Assembly (NCBI RefSeq): GCF_000380485.1
Contig: NZ_AQYG01000049.1
Coordinates: forward strand, 186,001-250,000
Source: Jongsikchunia kroppenstedtii DSM 45133
GTDB lineage: Bacteria; Actinomycetota; Actinomycetes; Mycobacteriales; Mycobacteriaceae
Reading direction: 5' to 3'
Length of the DNA stretch: 64,000 nucleotides
In this document: in pieces, positions 32,001 through 42,312 of the stretch
Layout: each line of letters starts with the position of its first letter
Numbering within the stretch: the first letter of the stretch is position 1
Position numbers and translations under genes: made by a program
Notes under the pieces: model-generated
Database searches by the model: none
Seen by the model: the letters and a program-made list of their open reading frames with translations, nothing else
What the model was told of the DNA's origin: nothing

Positions 32001-33613
32001 GCATCTTGACGGTGATGTGGATCGTTCCTGCGGTCGGGGCGATCGCCGCCGCGCTGCTGCCGGCCCGCGCCGGACGCAGTCGTGCCGCCACCGATTCGGC
32101 CGCGAAATACATCGGCCTCGCCGCCTCGGCCGCGGTGCTCGTGATGATCATCGTGGTCGCCGCCCGATTCAAGACGGACGGCGACCGGTACCAGTTCGTC
32201 GAATCCCACTACTGGATCAAGGATTTCGGCGCCCGCTACGCCGTCGGCGTCGATGGCATCGCCGTTGTGCTGCTGCTGTTGACGGCTGCCCTGGTGCCGG
32301 TGCTGCTGCTGGCCGGCTGGCGCGACGCCGACGGCGGCCACGACGATGTGGTGGTCAAGAGCGGACCGATCGGTGCCGTCCCCGGCCCGGGCCGGTATGT
32401 CGCGCTGATCCTCGCCGTCGAAGCAATGGTCATCGTGTCGTTCATCTCGCTGGACGTGCTGCTGTTCTACATCGTCTTCGAGGCGATGCTGATCCCGATG
32501 TACTTCCTGCTGGGCGGCTTCGGCGGCACCGCATCCGACCCGGCTCAGCGGTCGCGGGCCGCGGTGAAGTTCCTGCTGTACAACCTGTTCGGCGGGCTGA
32601 TCATGATGGCCGCCGTCATCGGGCTCTGGGTGGTCACCGACCATCACGGCGGCGGCACCTTTGACCTGCGCGCGATCACCGAGGCGATCTCATCCGGTCA
32701 GCTGCACATCGACCCCGGCGTCGAGAAAGCACTGTTCGGCGGATTCATATTCGCCTTCGCGGTCAAAGCCCCACTGTGGCCGCTGCATTCCTGGCTCCCC
32801 GACGCGGCCGTGCAGTCCACTCCCGCGTCCGCGGTGCTGATGATGGCGGTGGTCGACAAGGTCGGCACCTTCGCCATGCTGCGGTACTGCGTTCAGCTCT
32901 TCCCGGACGCCACCAGATATTTCACGCCGCTGATCATCACGCTGTCGGTGATCAGCATCATCTACGGTGCGATCGTCGCGATCGGTCAACGCGACGTGAT
33001 GCGGCTGATCGCCTACACCTCCATCTCTCACTTCGGATTCATCGTGCTGGGCATCTTCGCGTTCACCAGCCAAGGGCAGTCCGGCTCGACGCTCTACATG
33101 GTGAATCACGGGATCTCCACCGCCGCACTGATGTTGGTCGCCGGCTTCCTGGTGGCGCGCCGCGGTACCCGCAACATCGCCGATTTCGGCGGCACCGCCA
33201 GGGTGGCGCCCGTCCTCGCCGGGGTGTTCCTGATCGCCGGGCTCGCCACCCTGTCGCTGCCCGGCCTGTCTCCATTCATCAGCGAATTCCTGGTGCTCAT
33301 CGGCACTTTCACGCGGTACCCGGTCGCGGCGATCATCGCGTCCACGGCGATCGTCCTCGCCGCCATCTACATCCTCTGGACCTACCAGCGCATGATGACC
33401 GGGCCGGCGACGGACGATTCGGCGAAGGTCCGCGACCTGGGGCACCGGGAACTGCTGGTGCTCACCCCATTGCTGGCGCTGCTGCTGGTGTTCGGAATCT
33501 ATCCGAAACCCTTGCTGTCCCTGATCGACCCGGCCGTCGGGCACACGCTGACCACGGTGCACCAGACCGACCCACCGCCGACCGCGGCGCTGAAAGGCGG
33601 TGACCCCAAGTGA
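31997..33613 (+). CDS. nuoM: NADH-quinone oxidoreductase subunit M
   Basis: The 538-residue antiporter-like subunit has about 14 helices. The conserved glutamate is in [19 protein letters not shown], and the lysine-containing discontinuous-helix region is [23 protein letters not shown] 31997 overlaps the nuoL stop by 4 nt. The frame remains open far upstream within nuoL, but that part does not encode NuoM-like sequence. Confidence 0.97.
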   Translation: MSILTVMWIVPAVGAIAAALLPARAGRSRAATDSAAKYIGLAASAAVLVMIIVVAARFKTDGDRYQFVESHYWIKDFGARYAVGVDGIAVVLLLLTAALVPVLLLAGWRDADGGHDDVVVKSGPIGAVPGPGRYVALILAVEAMVIVSFISLDVLLFYIVFEAMLIPMYFLLGGFGGTASDPAQRSRAAVKFLLYNLFGGLIMMAAVIGLWVVTDHHGGGTFDLRAITEAISSGQLHIDPGVEKALFGGFIFAFAVKAPLWPLHSWLPDAAVQSTPASAVLMMAVVDKVGTFAMLRYCVQLFPDATRYFTPLIITLSVISIIYGAIVAIGQRDVMRLIAYTSISHFGFIVLGIFAFTSQGQSGSTLYMVNHGISTAALMLVAGFLVARRGTRNIADFGGTARVAPVLAGVFLIAGLATLSLPGLSPFISEFLVLIGTFTRYPVAAIIASTAIVLAAIYILWTYQRMMTGPATDDSAKVRDLGHRELLVLTPLLALLLVFGIYPKPLLSLIDPAVGHTLTTVHQTDPPPTAALKGGDPK

Positions 33614-35250
33614 CTTCTGCAGTCCTGGCCGCATCCCATCACCCACCCGCGCCATCCGTCGAGTACCACCTATTGATGCCCATGCTGATCGTCTTCGGCG
33701 CGGCGGTGATCTCGGTGCTCCTCGAGGCCTTCATGCCGCGTCGGGCTCGCTATGCCAGCCAGCTGGTGGTGGCCGCGGTGGGAATCGTAGGCGGCTTCAT
33801 CGCCATCGTCGGCCTGGCGGGCACGCGGCGGACCGCGATGTCCGGCGCGGTGGCCGTCGACAACGCCGCGCTGCTGATGCAGGCGACACTGCTGGTCTCC
33901 GCGGCGCTCGGCGTCACCCTGATGGCACAGCGATCGGTCCGCACGGCACGGGCGGAAGCCCTGGTCGCCCACACGGTTTCCGTCGAATCGGTGTCAGTGT
34001 CGGCATCATCGGGCGGGACCGAGCTCGACTATGTCACCGCGCAGGCGGCCACCGAACCCGGCTCGGACGCCGAACGGCTCGCCGACAGCGCCGGCATGCA
34101 GCAGACCGAGATATTCCCGCTGACTCTGTTCGCGACCGGCGGCATGATGGTCTTCGTCTGCGCGAACGACCTGCTCACGATGTTCGTCGCCCTCGAGGTG
34201 CTGTCGCTGCCGCTGTATGTGATGTGTGCGCTGGCCCGCCGCCAACGGTTGGCCTCCCAGGAAGCGGCGATGAAATACTTTCTGCTGGGGGCATTTTCGT
34301 CGGCCTTCTTCTTGTTCGGCGCCGCCTTCGTGTTCGGCGCGACCAACACGGTCCGACTGCCGGACATCGCCGAGCAGATCCGGATCGGCCACGGCGACCG
34401 TACCTTCCTGCTGCTCGGCCTCGCCCTGCTGAGCGTGGGGCTGTTGTTCAAGGTCGGCGCGGTGCCGTTCCACTTCTGGGTGCCGGATGTCTACCAGGGA
34501 GCGCCCACGCCGGTCACCGCCTTCATGGGGGCAGCCACCAAGGTGGCCGCGTTCCTCGCCCTGGCCCGGCTGCTGCTGGTCGCGTTTCCCGGGCTCAAGG
34601 ACGACTGGCGGCCGATCCTCTGGATCATCACCATCGCCACGATGGTGATCGGCTCGATCGCCGCCATCACCCAGGGCGACGTGAAGCGGATGCTCGCCTA
34701 CTCCGCGGTCGCGCACACCGGATTCATCCTCACCGGCATCATCGCGGCCGACCACGACGGACTGTCCGCGATGATGTTCTACCTGCTGATCTACGCCGTG
34801 AGCACGGTCGGCGCCTTCGCGGCCATCGGGCTGGTCCGCGGGCCGGACGGGCAGGAGCTCACCGATCTGCGGCAATGGGTCGGGCTGGGCCGGCGGTCCC
34901 CACTTCTCGGCCTGGCGATGTCACTGTTCTTGCTGTCGTTCGCTGGGATCCCGCTCACCGGCGGGTTCATCGGCAAATTCGCGGTGTTCCGCGCCTGCGC
35001 CGGGGCCGGCGCCGCCCCGCTGATCATCGTCGGTGTCGTGTGCAGCGCGATCGCCGCCTACTTCTACGTCCGCGTCATCGTGTCGATGTACTTCACCGAC
35101 GCCGACCCTCGCATGACCTCGCCGGTGCCGATGCGCTTGCGCCCGACGGCCGCGGTGGTCGCCCTGTGCGCGGCATTCACGCTGTTCGCCGGCGTCGCGC
35201 CGCAGGTACTGCTCGATATGGCGAATCACGCCGCCGTTTTTGCCCCATGA
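33610..35250 (+). CDS. nuoN: NADH-quinone oxidoreductase subunit N
   Basis: The 546-residue antiporter-like subunit begins at a GTG overlapping the nuoM stop by 4 nt. Typical blocks are LLTMFVALEVLSLPLYVMCA, KVGAVPFHFWVPDVYQGAPT and AYSAVAHTGFILTGI. An insertion of about 45 polar residues near position 120-160 (rich in Ser, Glu, Ala) makes it a little longer than the E. coli protein; actinobacterial homologues often have this. It is the last gene of the operon. Confidence 0.96.
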   Translation: MTSAVLAASHHPPAPSVEYHLLMPMLIVFGAAVISVLLEAFMPRRARYASQLVVAAVGIVGGFIAIVGLAGTRRTAMSGAVAVDNAALLMQATLLVSAALGVTLMAQRSVRTARAEALVAHTVSVESVSVSASSGGTELDYVTAQAATEPGSDAERLADSAGMQQTEIFPLTLFATGGMMVFVCANDLLTMFVALEVLSLPLYVMCALARRQRLASQEAAMKYFLLGAFSSAFFLFGAAFVFGATNTVRLPDIAEQIRIGHGDRTFLLLGLALLSVGLLFKVGAVPFHFWVPDVYQGAPTPVTAFMGAATKVAAFLALARLLLVAFPGLKDDWRPILWIITIATMVIGSIAAITQGDVKRMLAYSAVAHTGFILTGIIAADHDGLSAMMFYLLIYAVSTVGAFAAIGLVRGPDGQELTDLRQWVGLGRRSPLLGLAMSLFLLSFAGIPLTGGFIGKFAVFRACAGAGAAPLIIVGVVCSAIAAYFYVRVIVSMYFTDADPRMTSPVPMRLRPTAAVVALCAAFTLFAGVAPQVLLDMANHAAVFAP

Positions 35251-35327
35251 CGGCCACCGGTCGCAGGCGAATCACAGCGCTACCGATATGCTGAGGCCCG
35301 AACAGTTGCAGACCGTCAGGAGAAATC

Positions 35328-35597
35328 GTGAGCACCGAGGTTCAGCACGCCGAATCTGAGCTCCCCGTGTGGAAGCGCGAGCCCATCGACGCGCCGTCGG
35401 CCCGTTTCGGCTGGCACGGCGAGTCTCCCGCCTGGTACCGCACCGTGCTCGGCATCGCGGCCGTCGGACTGCTGCTGATGCTCGTCGGCAATCAGAAGGG
35501 CCACGTCGAGGACATCTACCTCGTCGCCTTCGCGATCGCCTGCATCCTGTGGATCATGCGCAGCTTCATCGTCAACCGCGGCAAGTGGAAGCGCTGA
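35328..35597 (+). CDS. DUF2631 membrane protein (Rv2876-like)
   Basis: The 89-residue protein has two hydrophobic helices (about 42-55 and 64-77) separated by QKGHVEDIYLVAF, the family signature, and a basic C-terminus. The function is unknown. GTG 35328 follows CAGGAGA at 5-6 nt. The 77-bp gap after nuoN contains TATGCT (35287-35292), a possible -10 box, so it may have its own promoter. M. tuberculosis has the homologue Rv2876 near dxr and rlmN, without nuo between them. Confidence 0.88.
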   Translation: MSTEVQHAESELPVWKREPIDAPSARFGWHGESPAWYRTVLGIAAVGLLLMLVGNQKGHVEDIYLVAFAIACILWIMRSFIVNRGKWKR

Positions 35598-35616
35598 CCC
35601 GCTAAGCACTTTTCGC

Positions 35617-35682
35617 AAACCCCGCACTGAGCGACAAACCCCACTCGAAATCGAGTCGGGAATGTCGCCCGATGCGGGGTTT
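35617..35682. terminator. 66-bp imperfect hairpin between convergent genes
   Basis: The outer arms AAACCCCGCA (35617-35626) and TGCGGGGTTT (35673-35682) pair perfectly. Further pairing follows inside (GCGACA with TGTCGC, ACTCGA with TCGAGT) around a tiny loop, with a few internal mismatches. It lies between the DUF2631 gene and rlmN, which converge, so it can terminate transcripts from both sides. Confidence 0.7.
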
Positions 35683-35690
35683 GTTGCGTC

Positions 35691-36800
35691 TCAGCGCTCT
35701 TCGGCCGCGAGCTGACCGCAGGCGGCCGCGATCTCCTGGCCCCGGGTGTCACGCACGGTGCAGGTGACGCCCTGCTCGTTGACGCGGCGGACGAATTCTC
35801 GCTCGACCGGCTTGGGGCTGGCATCCCATTTCGATCCCGGTGTGGGGTTGAGCGGGATGAGGTTGACGTGCACCAGCGGCCCCAGCGCCGCCTTGAGCTT
35901 CTTGCCCAGCAAGTCGGCGCGCCACGGTTGGTCGTTGATGTCCCGGATCAGCGCGTATTCGATGGACACCCGCCGACCGGTGGTGTCGGCATAGGCCCTA
36001 GCGGCCTCCAGCACCTCGGACACGGGCCACCGGTTGTTGACCGGCACCAGGGTGTCGCGCAGCTCGTCGTCGGGCGTGTGCAGCGATACCGCCAGCCGCA
36101 CCGACAGGCCCTCGCCCGCCAACCGATGGATCGCTGGCACCAGGCCGACCGTCGACACCGTGACCGAACGCTGCGAAATGCCGAGCCCGTTCGGCGGCGG
36201 CTCGGTGATGCGCCGCACGGCGTCGATGACCCGCTTGTAGTTGGCCAGCGGCTCGCCCATTCCCATGAACACGATGTTCGACAACCGGCCGGGCTCACCG
36301 ACCTCGCCGTCGCGCATCGCGCGGGCGGCCGCACGCACCTGATCGACGATCTCCGCCGTGGACAGGTTGCGATCCAGACCGCCCTGACCGGTCGCGCAGA
36401 ACGGACAGGCCATGCCGCAGCCGGCCTGGCTCGACACGCACAGCGTGGTGCGATCCGAATACCGCATCAGCACGCTCTCGAGCAGCGTGCCGTCGTGCAG
36501 CCGCCACAGCGTCTTGCGGGTGCTGCCGTCGTCGCAGGAGATGTGCCGCACCGGCGACATCAGCTCGGGGAACAGCGCCTGGCCGATCGAATCACGTACG
36601 CCCGCAGGCAGATCCGTCATCTCCACCGGATCGGCATTGAGTCGGGCGTAGTACTGCCGAGCGAGCTGGTCGGCCCGGAACTTGGGCAGCCCCAGCTCGG
36701 TGACGGCCGCGACCCGTCCGGCGGCGTCCAGATCTGCGAGATGCCGCGGCGCCTTGCCGCGCCGCGGTGCCTCGAAGACCAGGGGAAGATCAGTTGCCAT
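35691..36800 (-). CDS. rlmN: 23S rRNA (adenine2503-C2)/tRNA methyltransferase, radical SAM
   Basis: The 369-residue cytosolic enzyme methylates A2503 of 23S rRNA. The radical-SAM cluster motif is CGMACPFC (Cys128, 132, 135). Other RlmN blocks are [14 protein letters not shown] and [20 protein letters not shown]. The catalytic Cys near the C-terminus is in [16 protein letters not shown]. Length and start (ATG 36800) are normal. It lies 11 bp downstream of ileS, suggesting co-transcription. Confidence 0.97.
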   Translation of the reverse strand: MATDLPLVFEAPRRGKAPRHLADLDAAGRVAAVTELGLPKFRADQLARQYYARLNADPVEMTDLPAGVRDSIGQALFPELMSPVRHISCDDGSTRKTLWRLHDGTLLESVLMRYSDRTTLCVSSQAGCGMACPFCATGQGGLDRNLSTAEIVDQVRAAARAMRDGEVGEPGRLSNIVFMGMGEPLANYKRVIDAVRRITEPPPNGLGISQRSVTVSTVGLVPAIHRLAGEGLSVRLAVSLHTPDDELRDTLVPVNNRWPVSEVLEAARAYADTTGRRVSIEYALIRDINDQPWRADLLGKKLKAALGPLVHVNLIPLNPTPGSKWDASPKPVEREFVRRVNEQGVTCTVRDTRGQEIAAACGQLAAEER

Positions 36801-36811
36801 CGGTAATGAGC

Positions 36812-39800
36812 CTAGCTCCCTGACGCCTTGGTGATCGCCGCACGGACGCCGTCACCGAGATCGACCAGATCCTGACGATCGACATCGGCGCCGACCACCT
36901 CGAGCTCGACGGCCAGCACCTCGCCGGCGATCAGATCGCGATGCCGCTGTGCCCATTCGGTGCGGGCGGCCGGCACGGCCAGCACGACCCGGATGCGGTC
37001 GGACACGTCGAGCCCGGCGGTGCGTCGCGCCTCCTGCAGCTCGCGCACCCGGTCCTTGGCCCAGCCCTCGGCCTCCAGCTCCTCGGTGACCGTGGTGTCC
37101 AGGACGACCAGGCCACCGCGCAGCTCGGCCGTCGAATCCGGCTCGGCGGCAACGAGTTTGCGGGTGTACTCCCCCTCGACCAGATCGGTGCCGTCGACGG
37201 TGACGATGTCCTCGCCGCCCTCGGTGCGCACCGACCAGTTACCGGCCTTGGCAGCCTTGATGATCCGCTGCACATCCTTGCCCAGCCGCGGTCCGGCCGC
37301 CCTGGCGTTCACCGCCAGCTCGAAGGTGCCGTAGGTATCGACGTCGGTCGACAGCTCGACCGCCTTCACGTTCAGCTCGTCGGCGATCAGATCCGTGTAC
37401 GGAGCCACCTGCTCGGCGTCGGCGCTGGCGACGGTCAACCGCGGCAGCGGCAGCCGCACCCGCAGGTTGTTGGCCTTGCGCACGCTCGATGCCGCCGAGC
37501 AGACCTGCTGCACGACATCCATCGCGGCGACCAGATCCGCGTCGCGCGGCAGCTCGTCCGCGGCCGGCCAGTCGGTCAGATGCACCGAACGCTCGCCGGT
37601 GAGCCCGCGCCAGATCGCCTCGGCCGCCATCGGCAGCAGCGGCGCCGCCAGCCGACAGGTCACCTCCAGCACCGTGTACAGGGTGTCGAACGCCTCCGGC
37701 GCCTCGTCCTGCCCGGCCCAGAACCGCGGGCGCGAACGCCGCACGTACCAGTTGGTCAGCGCCTCCAGGAACGTCCGCAGCTCGTCGCACGCACCCGCGA
37801 CGTCATAGGTCTCCAGCTGCTCCGTCATCGCGTCCCGGGTGGCCGCGGCCTTCGCCAGGATGTACCGGTCGAGCGTGTTCGTCGACGCGGTGCTCCACGT
37901 CGCCGGCCGGTCGGCGTACAGCTGCAGGAAGCTGTAGGAGTTCCACAGCGGCAGCAGCGCCTGCCGCACGCCCTCGCGGATGCCGCGCTCGGTGACCACC
38001 AGGTTGCCGCCGCGCAGGATCGGCGACGCCATCAGAAACCAGCGCATCGCGTCCGAGCCGTCGCGGTCGAACACCTCGTTGACGTCCGGGTAGTTGCGCT
38101 TCGACTTGGACATCTTCTGGCCGTCGTCGCCCAGGACGATGCCGTGCGCCGCAACGGTTTTGAATGCCGGACGATCGAACAGGGCGGTCGCCAGCACGTG
38201 CAGGTTGTAGAACCAGCCACGCGTCTGCCCGTTGTACTCGACGATGAAATCGCCCGGGTTGTGGGCGACTTCGCCGTTGCCGCCGTCGAACCAGTCCCGG
38301 TTCTCGAACGGGTAGTGCACCTGGGCGTACGGCATCGAGCCCGACTCGAACCAGCAGTCGAGTACCTCCGGCACCCGGCGCATCGTCGAATTTCCGGTCG
38401 GATCATCGGGATTCGGTCGGGTCAGCTCGTCGATATTCGGCCGGTGCAGGTCGGTCGGGCGCACGCCGAAGTCGCGCTCCAACTCGTCCAGGCTGCCGTA
38501 GACGTCGATCCGTGGATATGCCGGATCGTCCGACATCCACACCGGGATGGGCGCACCCCAGTACCGATTTCGGCTGATATTCCAATCCTTGGCGCCCTCA
38601 AGCCATTTGCCGAACTGACCGTCCTTGATATGCGCGGGCGACCAGGTGATCTGCTGGTTCAGCTCCAGCATCCGGTCCTTGAAGGTGGTGACGGCAACGA
38701 ACCACGACGGCACCGCCATGTAGATCAGCGGCTGTCCCGATCGCCACGAATGCGGATAGGAGTGCTCGATCGTCTCGTGCCGCACCACCTTTCCGGCCGC
38801 CTTGAGGTCCTTGATGATCACCGGGTTCGCATCGAACACCTGCAGACCCAGATACGGCGGCACCTGATCGGTGAATTTGCCGCCGGGATCCAGCGGCTGC
38901 ACGACCTCGATGCCCGCGGCGGTCGCCACGTCCATATCCTCTTCACCGAATGCGGGAGCCAGGTGCACCACGCCGGTGCCGCTGTCGGTGGTCACGTAGT
39001 CGGCCGACAGCACGACATGCGAATTCGGGTGTCCGGCAAAGAAATCGAACGGCGGCTCGTAGCCCAGCCCGACCAGCTGCGTGCCCTGATAAGTGCCCAG
39101 CACCTCCGGATTCTCGCCCAGCTCGCGCGGATACGCCGGCACCCGCGCGGCGGCCATCAGGTATTCCTGACCGTCCTCGGCGCGCACATGCGCGTATTCG
39201 ACCTCCGGATGCACCGCGATCGCGAGGTTCGACGGCAGTGTCCACGGCGTCGTGGTCCAGATGATCGCGCTGACGCCGTCGAGCTGCGGCAAATCAGGTC
39301 CGGGCCCACCGTGTTCTTTGTTGCTACGCAGGGGCATACGCACCGTCAGCGCCGGGTCCTGACGCATCTTGTAGGCGTCGTCGAGCTTGGACTCCTGGTT
39401 CGACAGCGGCGTCTGCTCATACCAGGAGTACGGCAGCACCCGGTAGCCCTGGTAGATCAATCCCTTGTCGTACAACGTCTTGAACGCCCACATCACCGAC
39501 TCCATGAAGTCGATGTCGAGCGTCTTGTAATCATTGTCGAAGTCGACCCAGCGGGCCTGGCGGGTGACATACTCCCGCCACTCGTCGGTGTAGCGCAGCA
39601 CCGAGCTCCGGCAGTAGTCGTTGAACTTCTCCACGCCCATCTTCTCGATCTCGGACTTGTCCGTGATCCCCAGCTGGCGCTCGGCCTCCAGTTCGGCAGG
39701 CAATCCGTGGGTATCCCAACCGAATCGGCGCTCAACACGCTTTCCGCGCATCGTCTGGAACCGCGGCACGAGGTCCTTGACGTAGCCGGTCAGCAGATGG

Positions 39801-40021
39801 CCGTAGTGCGGTAGTCCGTTGGCGAACGGCGGGCCGTCGTAGAAGACGAACTCGTCGCTGTCGCAGCGATTCTCGATGCTGGCGCGGAAGGTGTCGTCGT
39901 CTTTCCAATAGGCCAGCACCTGCTCCTCGAGGCGCGGAAACGACGGCGTCCCGGCGGCACCGGATTCGGCGCCGGTCATGTCGACCAGCGGGTACACCCG
40001 TCGGAATTGCTGCTCGCTCAC
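36812..40021 (-). CDS. ileS: Isoleucyl-tRNA synthetase
   Basis: The 1069-residue class I synthetase charges tRNA-Ile. The HIGH motif is HYGH (72-75) within [25 protein letters not shown] is present in [13 protein letters not shown]. The CP1 editing domain lies between them. The long form and motif context resemble the eukaryote-like IleRS type found in actinobacteria, known for low mupirocin sensitivity; that property is inference. GTG 40021 is preferred: GGAG lies 9 nt upstream, the protein then starts [13 protein letters not shown] as in relatives, and the alternative opening at 40069 falls in the T-box leader. Confidence 0.96.
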   Translation of the reverse strand: MSEQQFRRVYPLVDMTGAESGAAGTPSFPRLEEQVLAYWKDDDTFRASIENRCDSDEFVFYDGPPFANGLPHYGHLLTGYVKDLVPRFQTMRGKRVERRFGWDTHGLPAELEAERQLGITDKSEIEKMGVEKFNDYCRSSVLRYTDEWREYVTRQARWVDFDNDYKTLDIDFMESVMWAFKTLYDKGLIYQGYRVLPYSWYEQTPLSNQESKLDDAYKMRQDPALTVRMPLRSNKEHGGPGPDLPQLDGVSAIIWTTTPWTLPSNLAIAVHPEVEYAHVRAEDGQEYLMAAARVPAYPRELGENPEVLGTYQGTQLVGLGYEPPFDFFAGHPNSHVVLSADYVTTDSGTGVVHLAPAFGEEDMDVATAAGIEVVQPLDPGGKFTDQVPPYLGLQVFDANPVIIKDLKAAGKVVRHETIEHSYPHSWRSGQPLIYMAVPSWFVAVTTFKDRMLELNQQITWSPAHIKDGQFGKWLEGAKDWNISRNRYWGAPIPVWMSDDPAYPRIDVYGSLDELERDFGVRPTDLHRPNIDELTRPNPDDPTGNSTMRRVPEVLDCWFESGSMPYAQVHYPFENRDWFDGGNGEVAHNPGDFIVEYNGQTRGWFYNLHVLATALFDRPAFKTVAAHGIVLGDDGQKMSKSKRNYPDVNEVFDRDGSDAMRWFLMASPILRGGNLVVTERGIREGVRQALLPLWNSYSFLQLYADRPATWSTASTNTLDRYILAKAAATRDAMTEQLETYDVAGACDELRTFLEALTNWYVRRSRPRFWAGQDEAPEAFDTLYTVLEVTCRLAAPLLPMAAEAIWRGLTGERSVHLTDWPAADELPRDADLVAAMDVVQQVCSAASSVRKANNLRVRLPLPRLTVASADAEQVAPYTDLIADELNVKAVELSTDVDTYGTFELAVNARAAGPRLGKDVQRIIKAAKAGNWSVRTEGGEDIVTVDGTDLVEGEYTRKLVAAEPDSTAELRGGLVVLDTTVTEELEAEGWAKDRVRELQEARRTAGLDVSDRIRVVLAVPAARTEWAQRHRDLIAGEVLAVELEVVGADVDRQDLVDLGDGVRAAITKASGS

Positions 40022-40079
40022 CTGCTGCGGCTCCACTCGTGTCCGATCACCTGCGGTGATCACGGGCACGGGGACGATT

Positions 40080-40258
40080 CATCGTCGGCCGACGATGTCC
40101 GCGGTACCACCCCGCTTGCCAAGCCCGACGCGCTGCGGCGCGGCTTCGCCTCTCTCAACAGGCTGTGACGGGCCAACCCGTCCGGGTCTAGTAGGCGCCG
40201 TGGTCGTCGACCACCTGCGCCGTTCTTCCGGATGCTCCCCGGTGATGGCCGGATCGTT
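40080..40258 (-). promoter_or_regulatory. T-box riboswitch leader of ileS (Ile-specific)
   Basis: On the minus strand the diagnostic T-box sequence GGGGTGGTACCGCGG lies at 40099-40113. Upstream is a short stem I with GGCCATCACCGGGGAGC; the specifier codon ATC (Ile) is at 40244-40246. A pseudoknot-like stem (GACGGG with CCCGTC, about 40160-40185) follows, matching actinobacterial ileS T-boxes. Next are an 18-bp palindrome (40080-40097) and a 7-bp hairpin (40045-40061) just before the ribosome site. No U-run follows, so control is probably at translation: uncharged tRNA-Ile binding would free the ribosome site. Confidence 0.9.
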
Positions 40259-40314
40259 GCATGAACAGCTTAGATCAACCGGCAAGGCGGGCGCCGATCA
40301 CACCTTCCTGCCGC

Positions 40315-40689
40315 TCAGTCGTGACGCTTCTTGCCGTGATTCTCGATCTCCTCCGGCGTACCGATCACATCGGTATGCGGGTCGTGCATTGCGATCGGTC
40401 CGGTCGGCGGATCCTCGTCCTGCACCGCCCACTCGTCCTCCGGACCCTCGTCCTCGCCCGATCCGATATCGCCGCTGCCGTGGTCACCGTTGTCAGGGTC
40501 GCCACTGTCGGAATCGTCGGCATCAGGCGGTACGCGCCGGCGAACCCCGACGACGTCCGCCAACAGGAATCCGCAGCCCAGCACACAGACCACGATGCAG
40601 GCCAGCGCCAACCACAGGGTGCCGGTGACCAGTGCCGCAACCAGCAGACCGAACCCGATCAGTGTGGCAGCGAGAGCGATGACGAGCAC
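40315..40689 (-). CDS. Hypothetical membrane protein with acidic C-terminus
   Basis: The 124-residue protein begins with two closely spaced hydrophobic helices (about 1-22 and 24-48). A strongly acidic, Asp/Gly/Glu-rich cytoplasmic tail follows (DDSDSGDPDNGDHGSGD), ending in a basic KKRH. I do not recognise the family; such proteins are common beside ileS or wag31 in this order. GTG 40689 is supported by GAGGAGG about 7 nt upstream. The real reading frame and ribosome site argue that it is expressed. Confidence 0.65.
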   Translation of the reverse strand: MLVIALAATLIGFGLLVAALVTGTLWLALACIVVCVLGCGFLLADVVGVRRRVPPDADDSDSGDPDNGDHGSGDIGSGEDEGPEDEWAVQDEDPPTGPIAMHDPHTDVIGTPEEIENHGKKRHD

Positions 40690-40724
40690 TGGCGACCTCC
40701 TCGAACGTGAATGACCTCAAAAGC

Positions 40725-40761
40725 AGCGTCGCGCAGGAGCCGGTGGCACCTGCGCGACGCT
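40725..40761 (-). terminator. Rho-independent terminator of wag31
   Basis: A perfect 13-bp stem, AGCGTCGCGCAGG (40725-40737) with CCTGCGCGACGCT (40749-40761), is followed on the minus strand by GCTTTTG. It lies 23 bp after the wag31 stop and closes the dcw transcript. Confidence 0.85.
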
Positions 40762-40783
40762 GGCAGAGAATTCTTTTCGTGGG

Positions 40784-41623
40784 TTACCGCTGGCCGTGGC
40801 CACCGGTGGTCTGCGTGAAACCACCATTGCCGGGGTCGGACGAGAACGCGTCGCCACGGGTGTTGTCGACCGGAGCCGCGCTGCCGCGCTGCTGCAGTTC
40901 CTCCAGCTGGGACTCGAGGTAGGTCTTGAGCCGCGTGCGGTACTCCCGCTCGAAGGTCTTGAGCTGCTCGATTCGACCCTCCAGCACGGTGCGCTGCTGG
41001 TTGATGGTGCCCATGATCTCGGTGTGCTTGCGCTCGGCGTCGGCCTGCAGGGCGTCGGACTTCTCCTGCGCCTGGCGGGTCTGCGCCTCGGCGCGGGTCT
41101 GCGCGTCGGCCAGGATGGCCTCGCTGCGCTGACGCGCGTCGGAGAGCATCGCCTCGGACTTCGACCGGGCATCGCTCACCATGGCGTCCGACCGCTGCCG
41201 GGCGTCGGCGAGCAGGGCTTCCGACTCCGACTTGGCGTTGCCGGTCAGCTTGTCCGCGGTGTCCTGGGCCAGGCTCAGCACGCGAGCGGCGCGAACGTTG
41301 TGGTCGCCACCTTCGGCGGCGGCCGGCTCGGCCGCGGGTGCACCACCGGCGAGGCCGGCGGCACCGAATGCCTGAGTCGGAGCGGCGGGCGCGGGCGTCG
41401 GCGCAGCTGCCGCGGGCGCCGCCCCACCCTTCTTCGCCTGTGCGAGCTCGGCTTCGAGTTCCTCGACCCGGTGTTTCAGGTCGGTGTTCTCCTCGAGGAG
41501 CCGGGCGAGCTCTGCCTCGACGAAGTCCAGGAACTGGTCGACTTCGTCCTCGTTGTAGCCGCGCTTGCCGATCGGCGGTTTGCTGAACGCGACGTTGTGC
41601 ACATCAGCTGGAGTCAGCCGCAT
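40784..41623 (-). CDS. wag31: DivIVA-family polar growth protein Wag31
   Basis: The 279-residue coiled-coil protein marks cell poles and directs peptidoglycan and mycomembrane growth. The N-terminal DivIVA domain ([20 protein letters not shown], then [15 protein letters not shown]) binds the membrane. An Ala/Pro-rich linker covers about 68-108. A long coiled coil with repeated DARQRSEA-type units follows (about 120-240). The C-terminus is polar. Length and layout are as in M. tuberculosis Wag31 (Rv2145c). Confidence 0.97.
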   Translation of the reverse strand: MRLTPADVHNVAFSKPPIGKRGYNEDEVDQFLDFVEAELARLLEENTDLKHRVEELEAELAQAKKGGAAPAAAAPTPAPAAPTQAFGAAGLAGGAPAAEPAAAEGGDHNVRAARVLSLAQDTADKLTGNAKSESEALLADARQRSDAMVSDARSKSEAMLSDARQRSEAILADAQTRAEAQTRQAQEKSDALQADAERKHTEIMGTINQQRTVLEGRIEQLKTFEREYRTRLKTYLESQLEELQQRGSAAPVDNTRGDAFSSDPGNGGFTQTTGGHGQR

Positions 41624-41875
41624 TGCTCGGTCCCCTTAAACGTGTCGTCGAAACTTCGAACTCTCATGGAGCGTCACCATCGTGATACCTAGCGAACGAA
41701 CCTTATCGTGCTAAGGATTGTTCAGTATTAGCATCATGACCTAACCGGAGTCCATCCTGTCACACTAGAACCGTTCGTTGCATCCCGTCGTGGCAATCCT
41801 GAAATCAAACGGATTGCAATATGAGAGATTTCTTCTGTCCGAACGACACCGTGTTCTGGCGTTTTATCGACCCGC

Positions 41876-42163
41876 TCAGTGGATCTGTTGCACCAGCTGC
41901 ATGGCGATAAGGATCACGATCATGGTGATCATGAGAGATAGGTCCAACCGGACCGGCCCGAGCGGCAACGGCGGGATCAGTCGGCGGAGCAGTTTGATGG
42001 GCGGATCGGTCGCCGTGAAGATGACTTCGATGAGAATCACGGTGATGCCGGTCGGATGCCAATCCCGAGCGAACGACCGCACCATCTCGATCACCAGCCT
42101 GGCCAGCAAGAACAGCCAGTAGATCAAGAGTATGTAGTAGAGGGTTGCTCCCAGCGCCTGCAC
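41876..42163 (-). CDS. YggT-family membrane protein
   Basis: The 95-residue integral membrane protein has an N-terminal helix (LGATLYYILLIYWLFLLARLV), the conserved loop FARDWHPTGITVILIEVIFTATDPPIK, and a C-terminal helix. YggT proteins are linked to osmotic or envelope stress, and in Gram-positives this position in the sepF operon is conserved (Rv2146c). The frame is open to 42256; GTG 42163 is preferred because AAGG lies 8 nt before it and the protein then begins like its relatives. GTG 42169 is an alternative. Confidence 0.88.
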   Translation of the reverse strand: MQALGATLYYILLIYWLFLLARLVIEMVRSFARDWHPTGITVILIEVIFTATDPPIKLLRRLIPPLPLGPVRLDLSLMITMIVILIAMQLVQQIH

Positions 42164-42266
42164 GCTCACCACCTTGCCTGATTGTTCGGAATAGTGCCGC
42201 ACCGATCGGGGCGAACGGGGTAGGTCTTCGCGAACAGCTGAATCCGGAACCGCCACCCGGACGCGA

Positions 42267-42300
42267 AATCCGGACCTGCGAATGATCGCAGGTCCGGATT
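42267..42300 (-). terminator. 15-bp perfect hairpin downstream of sepF
   Basis: AATCCGGACCTGCGA (42267-42281) and TCGCAGGTCCGGATT (42286-42300) pair perfectly around a 4-nt loop. It is 13 bp beyond the sepF stop. The following U-run on the minus strand is short, so it may be an attenuator or processing site between sepF and yggT rather than a full terminator. Confidence 0.65.
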
Positions 42301-42312
42301 CGGCGGTGGGTA

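Noticed and set aside
36941-39814. A 957-codon open frame on the strand opposite ileS
   Set aside because: It is antisense to a certain gene, has no recognisable domain, and has the His/Arg/Gly-rich composition expected for a reverse frame of GC-rich codons. Similar long frames opposite mqo, cobQ, the penicillin-binding lipoprotein, ftsZ and mraY were rejected for the same reason.
40022-40069. Longer ileS start at 40069
   Set aside because: The extra residues would be encoded by leader hairpins of the T-box and lack a ribosome site. GTG 40021 has GGAG and matches family starts.
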